Assembly: GCA_963736445.1 (NCBI GenBank)
Contig: CAVTOY010000011.1
Coordinates: forward strand, 1 to 64,000
Source: Thiosocius sp963736445
GTDB lineage: Bacteria > Pseudomonadota > Gammaproteobacteria > Chromatiales > Chromatiaceae
Reading direction: 5' to 3'
Length of the DNA stretch: 64,000 nt
A model generated the notes under the pieces. It did no database searches. It was not told the origin of the DNA and saw nothing but the letters and a program-made list of their open reading frames with translations. This document shows positions 18,801 to 26,359 of the stretch, piece after piece (the stretch's first letter is position 1; every line of letters starts with the position of its first letter). A program made the position numbers and the translations under genes.

Positions 18801-21800
18801 CACATGCTGCGCAACGAGGCCGCGAGATCGTCGGACTTGCCTGGTCCCTGGACGTCGGTCGCTCCCAGCATCCTGCCTCCCCCGACACTTGTCCATCCCT
18901 GGACGTCGGTCGGTCCCGGCATCCTGCCTCCCCCGACACTTGTCCATCCCTGGACGTCGGACGGATTCCATTCCAGTAGCCGTTGCCGCGTGAACAGCAT
19001 GCGCCCCAGCGTGCGCAGGATGGCATCCAGGCTGTAGAACGCCTCATGCGGCAATGTCGCCAAGACAAAGCCCGCCTGGGTGAACCGCTGGCCGGCAGCG
19101 CGCAGCGCGGCACTGAGATGCGGGCCGAGGCGCAAATCGGCTGGTTTGCGAAATACGTCCAGCAGGCTCGCCAGCACGCTGGGTATAAAGAGGACCCCAA
19201 GTACCGCCAGGGTCCACAACCAAGCCGACGAAAAAACCGTCCAGCCGAGCATCAACAACAACGTCAACGCCGCCGGTACCAGACTGCGGCGCAAATTGTC
19301 GAACAGCTTCCAGCGCGAGAGTGCCGAGAGCGGATTTTTGAGGCTCCGCCCGTTGTCTGTCCCCGGCACCCTTGGCAGCAGCCAGCCCGCGAGTTGCCAG
19401 TCACCGCGGATCCAGCGATGACGACGGTTGACATCGGCGCCATAGCGGGCCGGGTATTCTTCGTAAAGTTGCACATCACTGAGCAGTCCGGCGCGCGCAT
19501 AACAGCCTTCCAGCAGATCGTGACTGAGGATCCGGTTGTCGGGAAAACGTCCTTTCAGCGCAAGTTCGAAGGCATCGACGTCGTAGATCCCCTTGCCGAT
19601 GAACGAGCCCTCATGGAACAAATCCTGGTACACGTCGGAAACCGCGCGCGTATACGGGTCAATGCCCGGCTCGCCGCCGTACAAGCGCGCATAGCGCGAC
19701 TGGCTGCCGACCGGAAGGCTCGCACTCACACGCGGCTGGAGTATTCCGTAGCCGGCGCGGACACGCTGCAACGTTGGGTCGTAGACCGGACGATTCAGCG
19801 GGTGCGCCATACTGGCCACGAACTGCCGCGCAGCGTTGCGCGGCAGCTGCGTGTCAGTGTCCAGGGTGATCACGTACTTCACACCCTGCAGCACCGCGGT
19901 CGCGCCGACGATCAGGGAAAAGCCGTCGCGATTGTTCTCGCGCAGTAGCAGATTCAGATCCGCCAGCTTGCCCCGTTTGCGTTCGTACCCCATCCAGACC
20001 CGGTCGTGCGGATTCCAGCGGCGCGGACGATGCAACAGAAAGAATGCGTCATTGTCGCCGCCGGCGTATTGCACATTCAGCGCGTCAATGCGTTCCTGGG
20101 CCAACGCAAGCAGCGCGGCGTCGTCGGCCAGGGATTCCTCGGCCGCATCGGCAAAGTCGGTCAACAGCCCAAAGTACAGGTTCGCGTCACGATTGGCGAG
20201 AAACCTGACTTCCAATGCCTCGACCAGTTGCTCGACACCGTGACGGCTGGTCAGCATGGTCGGGATCACCACCAGGGCGCGTGATGCCGTCGGGATGCCG
20301 GTGGAGAAATCCATGCGCGGCAGTGGATGCGGTGATGCCAACAGCGTGGCCAACCAGTTCACAAGTGCCACTGCGAGTTGGCTGGCAGCGAGCAGTGCCA
20401 GAAGACCCAGTGTGATCCATTCCCAAGTGGCGATGCTATCCATGGGCGCCGCTGCCAGGAGGCCTGCCGTGAGGAGCAAGGCGAGCAGCGTGATTGTGCC
20501 CAGATACCACGCCAGCGGCGTCCGGCTCGCTGCGCGCCGCAGTCCGGCGGCCGGCGGCAGGCGCACCTCGCTAACCCGCTCCAACTCTGCGCGGCCACGG
20601 TCAATCAGGTAGTAACCCACATGCGCGATCCTGCCAGGCTCCACGCCCCGGGCCGCGCCTGCTTGCGCAAGTTTGATCGCGTGACCCGCCACGATCTCCT
20701 CGGCCAGCCCGCCACTGCGCGCGATCTGTTCGATGACGTGTCGGTAGCGGTCACGGCTGGCGAAATCCATGTTGGCGTAGGCGCCGACCGGATCTGTGCG
20801 CAGGGTTTGTTCGACCCGGCTCAAGGTCTCCACGAATTCCCGCCAATCCAGCGTCCCCAGGAGACGCAGACTGCCGATGCTGTTGCTAATGGAGACCTGG
20901 TCGGCGGCCTGCTGCTGGGTACCTGACCGCACCAACTGCTCGATACTGAGGCCCGACTCGGCCAGCCGCTGCTCGATCCAGGTCAACGGCAGGGCCAGAG
21001 CAGCCCCCTGCCCCTGCAGGCGACGCGCCAGCTCCGACACAAACGGCGCGGTCATGGGAGGACTCGAACGGGCCATGTCGGCAATCACGAGGATCAGACT
21101 CTTCGGATCCTCGCGAGCGATCTCCGTCAGTCGGCTCGCCCAGACCAGTGCCAGGTCTCGATCAGCGCTGCCGGCGGCAATGCGTACCGCGACGCGGCGC
21201 AGGTTCTCGATCAACGCAAGGCGCAGCATGATCGGGATTGCCCACAACTCGCCCAAGCGCAACGCGGTCACCGTCTGGTACGCAGCGACAAAGCGGCTGA
21301 GGTTGTCCGGGTCCACCCGCCCGTCACCGTGCGCGATCGTCTCCAGGGCGATGTCATACACGCGCGGCAACCCGGCCGAAGCCCCAACGTCCAGCGCCGG
21401 CAACTCACGACTGTAGCCCTTGGGCAGGTGGCGCCTGGCCGTGCGGATCTGCTCTTCGACGAGATAGAAGTTGTCGAGCAGCCACTCTCCGGCGGGCGTG
21501 ACCTGGTGCTTCGCAGTCACTACGGTCGTCAGCCGGTCGCAGGTCTGGGTCAGCACGCTTTCGTTTTCGGCCAGCCGCGCCAGCAACCGGTCGGGGACAC
21601 GTCCCGGCGTCACGCTGTGCGCCGATGCAAAGCGTGCGCCGTGTTGCTCCATCTGATCGGCGCTGAACAGCTCCGCGCGCAGCGGTGGCTCATCATCAAA
21701 AGGCATGGCCCGCGCAGCGCTCGCCCCATGTGGCAAAACTGTGGTCGCTCTATTGGCCCGGCGCCAATGCCGCAGCGCATCGGCGGACGCCGCTCTCCAT

Positions 21801-21811
21801 GTCGATCTCAC
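12884..21811 (-). CDS. ndvB: Cyclic beta-1,2-glucan synthase (GT84/GH94), NdvB-type
   Basis: A 2975-residue membrane enzyme that builds and cyclises beta-glucan from UDP-glucose. Order: N-terminal domain (1-~425); two membrane helices (~430-490); glycosyltransferase-84 domain (~510-800) with VITLDTDTQLPRNAARQFVA, GSFIGKGIYDVDAF, and RRHRWIRGDWQLAG; further membrane helices (~860-900); glycoamylase-like domain (~1250-1700) with YVSTVDSGNLAGHL; then two GH94-related phosphorylase-like halves, the last holding GSGDWNDGMNRVG near residue 2633. The GTG start at 21811 has AAAGGAA ~7 nt upstream. Full length for the family (~2800-2900) plus a 51-bp-repeat insertion near residue 950-990. Product is likely a periplasmic osmoregulated glucan; single gene, no ndvA transporter nearby. 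Confidence 0.92.
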   Translation of the reverse strand: MRSTWRAASADALRHWRRANRATTVLPHGASAARAMPFDDEPPLRAELFSADQMEQHGARFASAHSVTPGRVPDRLLARLAENESVLTQTCDRLTTVVTAKHQVTPAGEWLLDNFYLVEEQIRTARRHLPKGYSRELPALDVGASAGLPRVYDIALETIAHGDGRVDPDNLSRFVAAYQTVTALRLGELWAIPIMLRLALIENLRRVAVRIAAGSADRDLALVWASRLTEIAREDPKSLILVIADMARSSPPMTAPFVSELARRLQGQGAALALPLTWIEQRLAESGLSIEQLVRSGTQQQAADQVSISNSIGSLRLLGTLDWREFVETLSRVEQTLRTDPVGAYANMDFASRDRYRHVIEQIARSGGLAEEIVAGHAIKLAQAGAARGVEPGRIAHVGYYLIDRGRAELERVSEVRLPPAAGLRRAASRTPLAWYLGTITLLALLLTAGLLAAAPMDSIATWEWITLGLLALLAASQLAVALVNWLATLLASPHPLPRMDFSTGIPTASRALVVIPTMLTSRHGVEQLVEALEVRFLANRDANLYFGLLTDFADAAEESLADDAALLALAQERIDALNVQYAGGDNDAFFLLHRPRRWNPHDRVWMGYERKRGKLADLNLLLRENNRDGFSLIVGATAVLQGVKYVITLDTDTQLPRNAARQFVASMAHPLNRPVYDPTLQRVRAGYGILQPRVSASLPVGSQSRYARLYGGEPGIDPYTRAVSDVYQDLFHEGSFIGKGIYDVDAFELALKGRFPDNRILSHDLLEGCYARAGLLSDVQLYEEYPARYGADVNRRHRWIRGDWQLAGWLLPRVPGTDNGRSLKNPLSALSRWKLFDNLRRSLVPAALTLLLMLGWTVFSSAWLWTLAVLGVLFIPSVLASLLDVFRKPADLRLGPHLSAALRAAGQRFTQAGFVLATLPHEAFYSLDAILRTLGRMLFTRQRLLEWNPSDVQGWTSVGGGRMPGPTDVQGWTSVGGGRMLGATDVQGPGKSDDLAASLRSMWFSPLLAIGTAATLMAANPAALPFAGPFLLLWLAAPLIAWWISLPLARREARLTAEQIRFLGRIARKTWAFFDTFVRPEDHWLPPDNYQESRDAALAHRTSPTNMGLALLANLSAYDFGYIPAGQLVERTARTLDTMAGLERHRGHFYNWYDTQSLRPLHPAYVSTVDSGNLAGHLLTLRPGLIDLLDRPILEPRWLDGLGDTLAILAEEAGDTAPAKLVEFRDTLEVARGARPATLAAARRLLDELMRSAEALAADLGDDPESQTGWWAGELGRQCRAMHDELIYLAPWSGPAESSDAFDDLPSIDAIPTLRALAGLELTLSSVLANRADAQATPGQAAWLADLRTQIALGSERAQARIAVVQRLALQAGELAHKEYGFLYDKDSHLLSIGYNVDERRRDASYYDLLASEARLSVFVAISQAQLPQESWFALGRLLTSAGGEPILLSWSGSMFEYLMPQLVMPTYEHTLLDQTARAAVARQIQYGQQRDVPWGMSESGYNTVDVQLNYQYRAFGVPGLGLKRGLVEDLVVAPYASALALMVAPEAACLNLQRLSAAGAEGQFGFFEAIDYTPARQRRGEPHALVRSYMAHHQGMSLLALAHLLLDRPMQKRFASDPLFQATLLLLQERIPRASALFVHAAEVTAIESGVESPSMPIRVLDSPDTPIPEVQMLSNGRYHVMVTNAGGGYSRWQDLAVTRWREDGTRDPWGTFCYLRDVSTEGESGAAWSTAHQPTLARGEGYEAIFSEGRAEFRRRDGDFDTHTEIVVSPEDDIELRRVRITNLSAVRRTLEVTSYAEVVLAPEASDTLHPAFSNLFVQTEIVEAQRAILCTRRPRSHDEPVPWMFHLMAVHDAQVGEFAYETDRERFVGRGHSVTAPRAMDAGVALSGSQGSVLDPVAAIRGRITVEPDQSVSVDLVYGIGDSRDVALGLIEKYQDQRLADRVFELAWTHAQVVLRQINATEADAQLYGRLANSVIYAHASLRADSSVLMRNRRGQSGLWGYAISGDLPIVLLRIGDLANIELVRQLIQAHAYWRLKGLAVDLVIWNEDRAGYRQVLQDQILGLVAVGLETQAMDRPGGIFVRSVEQISEEDRTLFQTVARVILSDSRGTLAEQVNRPVPPGVRVLRLTPSRPRQDEAPAAFEPPPRDLILSNGIGGFTPDGREYVITTEPGKITPAPWVNVLANAHFGSVLSESGQAYTWGENAHEFRLTPWHNDPVTDASGEAFYLRDEESGHFWSPTPLPRRGATPYVSRHGFGYSVFEHTEGGIHTELWVYIALDAAVKFSVLKVRNTSGRPRRLSATGYVEWVLGDLRPKSAMHVTTEVDPYSGAVYARNPYNTDFPDRVAFFDVDDANRTVSCDRAEFIGRNRSLENPAAMTYTHLSGRIGSGLDPCAAMQVAFDLADAQERQITFRLGLGGVPGGDDAHQLVHRLRGADAARRALEAVWQYWNHTLGAVQVETPDQSLNVLANGWLLYQTLACRLWARSGYYQSGGAFGFRDQLQDAMALVHSEPRLLRAQLLLCAGRQFPEGDVQHWWHPPSGRGVRTHCSDDYLWLALATCRYVQSTGDTGVLDEPIGYLEGRPLNPEDDSYYDLPGHTEATASLYQHCVQAIRHGLVFGAHGLPLIGSGDWNDGMNRVGIEGKGESVWLGFFLFEVLRRFGALARLHDDTAFAEMCEVEGRRLGENIEQHAWDGAWYRRAWFDDGTPLGSASNSECRIDSISQSWAVLSGAGTAERVRMAMGAVDEHLVRREHALVQLLDPPFDKSDMDPGYIKGYVPGVRENGGQYTHGAIWTAMAFAALGDSGRAWKLTTMINPANHAKSQDAIATYKVEPYVMAADVYAVAPHTGRGGWTWYTGSAGWMYRLILESLLGLRLETDRLHVTPCLPAHWEGLKIHYRYRETVYHIAISQTPAGEDQKGGVTSVTVDGVELDGQAIPLVDDRQEHAVAVRVLVNATADVCDVPAVAGHHPA
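18846..18963 (-). repeat. 51-bp in-frame direct repeats inside ndvB
   Basis: The core CCCTGGACGTCGG recurs at 18846, 18897 and 18948, exactly 51 bp apart. Translated, the unit is DVQGWTSVGGGRMPGPT (17 residues), present twice plus a partial third copy. It sits between the membrane/GT84 part and the following domain, after LLEWNPS, and does not break the frame. Confidence 0.85.
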
Positions 21812-21947
21812 GCCGTATTCCTTTTCTCGTTCTCGTTCGCGCCAAACAGAAGATGTAACAAGAGGCTGCGAGCTGCGATGCCGAATTGAACCATGTCAGC
21901 GGCGGTTTTCTTGCATGAACCTGTCCGCGCCCGGCGGCGCGAGCACT

Positions 21948-22223
21948 TCAAAAATCAACCGCTGACAGCACATAAGCGTAATCGCCTTTACCCTGGCCAC
22001 CACGAGCGTAGAGCTTTTCGGCAACCTCATGAATCCGATCCCGTGCCTCGTCAAACGTCTTCAGAAATTCCTTTTCGGCCGCATCCGATTCCGGCCTCAG
22101 TCGCCGCAGCGCTTCCACCTCCACGAAGAATGAAACCTCGATCGCACGATCGTATCCCCAGAACCGGACGCGATTGGTGCTCTCATCGAAACTGCGGCTC
22201 GGGTTCGGAAAGTCCAATTTCAT
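21948..22223 (-). CDS. DUF1488-family protein
   Basis: A 91-residue protein starting MKLDFPNPSRSFDESTNRVR then FWGYDRAIEVSFFVEVEALR. This matches the small DUF1488 family (FPNPSRSYD...VRFWGHD...VSFF), whose function is unknown. The C-terminal half is a charged helix (AEKEFLKTFDEARDRIHEVA). It lies just upstream of ndvB on the same strand with 136 bp between, so co-transcription is possible but not shown. Confidence 0.85.
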   Translation of the reverse strand: MKLDFPNPSRSFDESTNRVRFWGYDRAIEVSFFVEVEALRRLRPESDAAEKEFLKTFDEARDRIHEVAEKLYARGGQGKGDYAYVLSAVDF

Positions 22224-22709
22224 CTACGCACACTCCCATTCAGGGTCGAAAAAAGCTACGAGGTGCGCACCGGCAAGGTGATGTACGACGGGACCGGCGA
22301 CTCGTTATCTTGTCCTGACGCGAAGTGGCAGGCGTTGCGCAACCGCTACAGTTTACGCGTCATCCTGCGGGATTTCCGTGCGCTAGCGTACATACCTGGC
22401 AGCAATGATCAACCTGCGGGTTCCGCATCACGACAGGGACCTAATCATCTGAAAGGAACAACGCGCACAATGCCGTGCCGCGCGATACCCATACCCTATT
22501 CCCTTAGCGCCTAGCTGGCGCACCTGCGCCTCCCTTATCAGTTAATGTGATGAGCTATTGCGCTGGGATACGCCTAGAGTGGTCCCACAATCATCGCCGT
22601 ATCCCGAGTCCTGCAACGGCTTGTCGGGACATGCGATGAAGCCTGCGCAGGCAACGACGCATGAAGCATCGCCGCATCAGCGTCCGGCGATTATCGAGAG
22701 GACATCATC
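22224..22709. other. Intergenic region between divergent small genes
   Basis: No gene is supported. It contains the degenerate palindrome at 22377-22392 and otherwise no recognised element. Promoters for both flanking divergent genes should lie here. Confidence 0.35.
22377..22392. promoter_or_regulatory. Degenerate TGTACG-N4-CGTACA palindrome
   Basis: CGTGCGCTAGCGTACA has a perfect right arm and two mismatches in the left arm. It lies between the divergent DUF1488 gene and the 105-residue gene at 22710. Weak on its own; listed because of the clearer copies nearby. Confidence 0.25.
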
Positions 22710-23027
22710 ATGTTAAAGAATTCACTGTCGCGCACAACGCCCACCATCCGCTTCGAGTACGCGAACTGGGTCGCCACGGATGCGCTGCCGCGCGATCGCG
22801 CACAAAGCCGGCGCTTGCACGAACCCGACTACCGCATCGATACCATCGACCCCATGACCGGCGAGAACATTCCAGACATCAAGGGACATCCCAGCGTGGT
22901 GGACGGCAACCTAACCATCTATTTCGCCACCGAGGCGACCCGTAAGGCGTATCTCGATATGCCGTTGAACCATCCCAACCTCCGCGTGCCGTTCGCCGCC
23001 ACAGACGAGGACGATCGTGGCGGCTGA
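22710..23027 (+). CDS. Hypothetical 105-residue protein
   Basis: A hydrophilic protein beginning MLKNSLSRTTPTIRFEYANW with DYRIDTIDPMTGENIPDIKG and LTIYFATEATRKAYLDMPLN. AGAGGA lies ~8 nt before the ATG. No signal peptide, membrane helix or known domain is recognised. The codon use and good ribosome site make it a credible gene of unknown function. Confidence 0.6.
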   Translation: MLKNSLSRTTPTIRFEYANWVATDALPRDRAQSRRLHEPDYRIDTIDPMTGENIPDIKGHPSVVDGNLTIYFATEATRKAYLDMPLNHPNLRVPFAATDEDDRGG

Positions 23028-23287
23028 ACCCGCAAGACCTAAGCGTACACACGACAATCGCTCGGTTCGCTGTCATCACTGTCGCAAACAGTGACTGCAG
23101 CTCTGGTTGGGATGGACTCATCCCTGATGAGGCCGAAGCTGCATCTGGAAGGACTGCATCTATCGCCAGCGTGAACAACTGGCGAGTTTGCGGCTCGTGC
23201 TCCATGTGGACTGCCGTACAGGCCCCAGCCATGTAGCTGTCGTACAAACGCTCATTAACCGCAGACCACTCGAGGATTTGCTACGAC

Positions 23288-23452
23288 ATGACCGAAGAAG
23301 AGAAAAAACTCTTGAAGCGATACGACATCACAGTCGGGCAGAAGAGCGTGTATTTTTATAAGGGTTACGAATACGAACACTTCAAGGACGCTGTGAATTA
23401 TGCCAGGATCGAGTTCGGCCGGCGGCACGCCCCGGGTGAGCCCTCGACCTGA
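23288..23452 (+). CDS. Hypothetical 54-residue protein
   Basis: The frame reads MTEEEKKLLKRYDITVGQKS then VYFYKGYEYEHFKDAVNYAR and ends GEPST. The LLxRYxITxxxKxVYxYxxYxYxxxxDAVNYA pattern looks like a conserved small protein seen in other proteobacteria; function unknown. GAGGA lies ~13 nt before the ATG. Two partial copies of the CGTACA half-site lie 50-80 bp upstream (23205-23220 and 23241-23246). Confidence 0.6.
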   Translation: MTEEEKKLLKRYDITVGQKSVYFYKGYEYEHFKDAVNYARIEFGRRHAPGEPST

Positions 23453-23539
23453 AAAGACCGGTTGCCGAAAACGCTTGAGGTCAGGCTCCGTTGATCCGGT
23501 AAATCGTTGCTTTTTGCAAGCGATCAATCGCTTCGGCCC

Positions 23540-24529
23540 CTATCGATTGTCATGCCAGTGGGGGGAGACTGATTCGTCGCCCATCAACGAATAGGCCGGC
23601 TTCCCACTCGACTCGTAAAAGGTGCGTGCCAGCAACTCCGCCAATACGCCGGTTGTCAGGAATTGTGCCGAAGCGATCAGACACAGCACGCCCACGGTAA
23701 ACAAAGGCCGATCCCCAATGGATTCACCGAGGCCGAATTTCACTACGCTCAGGTAGGCCATGATCACGCTACCCAGGGCGCCGAGAATGAGCCCGATACT
23801 GCCGAAGAAGTGCCCCGGGCGGGCCCGGTAACGCAAAAAAAAGAACACCGCGAGGAGGTCGAGAGTCACTCGGAATGTGCGCGAGATACCGTATTTCGAA
23901 AGGCCGGCCGCCCTCGGATGATGCGCTACCACGGTCTCCCCAATGCGTGTCGGACTGGTTACCGTGGCCACCCACACCGGGATGAAGCGGTGCATCTCAC
24001 CAAACAAGCGGATCTTCTTTATTACTTCGGCACGATAGACCTTGAGACTGCAGCCATAATCGTTGAGTGCCACGCCGCTTACCTTGGCGATCAGCTTATT
24101 GGCAATTCTCGACGGGAGCTTACGCATTAGAAGGGCGTCCTTGCGGATCTTGCGCCAGCCCTGCAGGAGGTCGAGCCCGCGTTCCCGGAGCTCTTTCACC
24201 ATACGCGGAATATCTGCCGGATCATTCTGTAGATCGCCGTCCAGCGTGGCGATGAATTCACCCCTGGCCGCATCGATACCCGCCTGCATAGCGGCACTCT
24301 GCCCGAAGTTTCGACTCAGCCTCAGGGGTTTGACGTGCTCGCCGTGCTCCAGCACCGCCTCGCGCAGGCGGGCCCAGGTAGCGTCGGTGCTGCCATCGTC
24401 AATACAGATCAACTCCCAGGGCATCCCAAGGTCATGCAGACCCGCATGGATCCGGACGATCAAGGTGTGCACATTCTCCTGCTCCTCATAGAGCGGGACC
24501 ACGATCGATAGCGTACCGGCCGCCTGCAT
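23540..24529 (-). CDS. GT2 glycosyltransferase, ArnC/DPM1-like
   Basis: A 329-residue membrane-bound glycosyltransferase. The catalytic GT-A domain shows LSIVVPLYEEQENVHTLI, ICIDDGSTDATW, ATLDGDLQNDPADIPRM and the LNDYGCSLKVYRAEV segment typical of polyprenyl-phosphate glycosyltransferases (ArnC, DPM1, GtrB). Two C-terminal membrane helices follow (FGSIGLILGALGSVIMAYLS and LFTVGVLCLIASAQFLTTGV). It likely loads a sugar onto undecaprenyl phosphate at the inner membrane. First of a four-gene minus-strand set ending here; the GT39 protein at 26360 would use such a lipid-linked donor. Confidence 0.88.
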   Translation of the reverse strand: MQAAGTLSIVVPLYEEQENVHTLIVRIHAGLHDLGMPWELICIDDGSTDATWARLREAVLEHGEHVKPLRLSRNFGQSAAMQAGIDAARGEFIATLDGDLQNDPADIPRMVKELRERGLDLLQGWRKIRKDALLMRKLPSRIANKLIAKVSGVALNDYGCSLKVYRAEVIKKIRLFGEMHRFIPVWVATVTSPTRIGETVVAHHPRAAGLSKYGISRTFRVTLDLLAVFFFLRYRARPGHFFGSIGLILGALGSVIMAYLSVVKFGLGESIGDRPLFTVGVLCLIASAQFLTTGVLAELLARTFYESSGKPAYSLMGDESVSPHWHDNR

Positions 24530-24571
24530 GATTACACCAGGAAAAAAAGCATCGCCGTCAATCGGGGCACC

Positions 24572-25519
24572 TTAGGGCGACCCCCTGCCGCCGATTCTGA
24601 AGACCAGCACCAGCGCCGCAAAGGCCAAGGTGCACGCAAGGAGGAACAGATGCAGATTGACCGCAGCACTGAGCAGGGCGTCGTGTGGTACATGAACCCA
24701 TTGACTGCCGATCACCATCGCAAACTCATAGCTGCCGAAGCCGGCCAGGCCCTGCACAGGTAGCGCATTGCTTACCTCGGCGGCGATCACGCCGGGGACC
24801 AGGCTGACCACCGGGACGTCGATGAAAAAACCGGCGACGCTGACGAACGCGCCGAGTTTCAGCGCCCAGGTCAATAGCGTCCAGGATAACAGGCGCAGGT
24901 ACAGCCCATAGCGATCCGGTAATCCACCCAGCAGTACACGTAACGCACGCGCGACTCTGCCGTGGTTTTCGCGGACGAGCCCCAGGACCGTGGACTTGAA
25001 CGGATGCAGCATCAACGGCGGCACCGGGAGTACCACCACGAGCAGCCAAAGCCAGCTGCCGAGATGCCAGGCGGCCGCCATCACGCCGAGCCACAGCAGT
25101 ATCCAAAGATCGGCAAACCTCAACCAGATTAGGTCTGCCGTGCTTTCGAGATAGCGCCGACCAAATAGCCGCTTCATCAGCAGCGGGAAGGCCGCCTCAC
25201 CCGAGCGCATTGGCAAGATGTTCAGCATGGCCGTGTGCAATACGGTAATGCGCAAATAGCGACCGAAAGGGCCGTCGAGATGGGCGCGGTAGAAGTCTCG
25301 CAACCGCAACGCCCGGGTCAGATAGCTGAGCGCCGTCAACATGACCAGCAGCACCAGTTCCGCGACTGGAAAACGCGCCCAGGGCCTCAGGACTTCCGCC
25401 AAACCAATCCGTCGCTCAATCCACCAGGCAAGCCCCGCCAGCATCAAGAGCATCGTCAGCCATTTCAGTACCGGGCCCGGGCTAACGCTCATCAGAGTCT
25501 CTATGAAGTTAAATTGCAT
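24572..25519 (-). CDS. LPG-synthase-type membrane protein (flippase-like)
   Basis: A 315-residue protein with about eight hydrophobic helices, of the lysylphosphatidylglycerol synthase TM region (UPF0104) family. Typical marks are RALRLRDFYRA, LNILPMRSGEAAFPLLMKRL, and NALPVQGLAGFGSYE. It lacks the soluble aminoacyl-transferase domain of MprF, so it is more likely a lipid or lipid-sugar translocator. The start at 25519 follows the preceding gene's stop by a few bases. Its place between GT2 and PAP2 genes suggests handling of polyprenyl-linked sugars. Confidence 0.8.
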   Translation of the reverse strand: MQFNFIETLMSVSPGPVLKWLTMLLMLAGLAWWIERRIGLAEVLRPWARFPVAELVLLVMLTALSYLTRALRLRDFYRAHLDGPFGRYLRITVLHTAMLNILPMRSGEAAFPLLMKRLFGRRYLESTADLIWLRFADLWILLWLGVMAAAWHLGSWLWLLVVVLPVPPLMLHPFKSTVLGLVRENHGRVARALRVLLGGLPDRYGLYLRLLSWTLLTWALKLGAFVSVAGFFIDVPVVSLVPGVIAAEVSNALPVQGLAGFGSYEFAMVIGSQWVHVPHDALLSAAVNLHLFLLACTLAFAALVLVFRIGGRGSP

Positions 25520-25526
25520 AGTGCTG

Positions 25527-26357
25527 TCAGGTTGCAAAGATATCACGATAGTCGTGAATGCCCTTCGCGAGCGCGATCGTGACGACCGTGTAGACGAACA
25601 GCGGCGCGGTCGGATTCCCGTTATCGTCGGCCAACAACAGGAGCATTGCCACAAATGGCAGCAACAGCAACCAGAGATGTACGCGCGGCCTCAGCCCCGC
25701 CTGCCAGTAGTAAGTTATCCAGACTCCGGCGGCCGCAAGCAACAGGCCACTGAAGGCACCCGCAATAATGTCCTGCGGCCAATGCACACCCACTGCGACC
25801 CGACTGAGGCCAACAAATGTCGCCACAAACACCAGCGCCGAGCGCTGCGTAACAGAGGTGCTGAATGCAAATAAGACGCCGGCGAACAAAAACGCAGACA
25901 GTGTATGACCGGACGGAAAGCTATTTCGCCTCAGTGCCGGGCCGATCAGCCGAAACTCGTCAGACGACAGCACCGCAGGTGGCCTGAGCACATCGAGATA
26001 CAGCTTCAGTCCATGTGAGTACAGTGTCCCGATAAAGGCTGCGACCAGCATCGCCCAGAAGATCTCGGGGCGATGCCGCACAAACAGCAGACTCAGCACA
26101 AACAGCATCCTCTCATCGCCCAAACGGGTCACCACAGCCCAGGCCGCATCGGGCAGGAACGCATGGGTCAGCCCCTGCAGCCGATGGAAGCCCGCCTGGT
26201 AATCGTTTGTCCAAAGGGCCACCACAATACCCAGTAGGAGCACCGCAAAGCCGAGCACCATCAACTCGCGGACACCGGCCGTGCCGCGCTGCGCGACGCG
26301 CTGACTGGCCTGTTCCATCGATTGCTGGAGGGCATGCATGGCGATGGTAAATCGCAT
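25527..26357 (-). CDS. PAP2-family membrane phosphatase
   Basis: A 276-residue multi-helix protein with the three PAP2 phosphatase motifs: KLYLDVLRPP, RNSFPSGHT and SRVAVGVHWPQD. The PSGH and final His are the catalytic acid/base and nucleophile positions. Likely a lipid phosphatase of the inner membrane, for example recycling undecaprenyl pyrophosphate or removing a phosphate from lipid A-type lipids. It is packed tightly between the GT39 gene (2 bp) and the flippase-like gene (7 bp), so all are probably one operon. Confidence 0.88.
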   Translation of the reverse strand: MRFTIAMHALQQSMEQASQRVAQRGTAGVRELMVLGFAVLLLGIVVALWTNDYQAGFHRLQGLTHAFLPDAAWAVVTRLGDERMLFVLSLLFVRHRPEIFWAMLVAAFIGTLYSHGLKLYLDVLRPPAVLSSDEFRLIGPALRRNSFPSGHTLSAFLFAGVLFAFSTSVTQRSALVFVATFVGLSRVAVGVHWPQDIIAGAFSGLLLAAAGVWITYYWQAGLRPRVHLWLLLLPFVAMLLLLADDNGNPTAPLFVYTVVTIALAKGIHDYRDIFAT

Positions 26358-26359
26358 AT

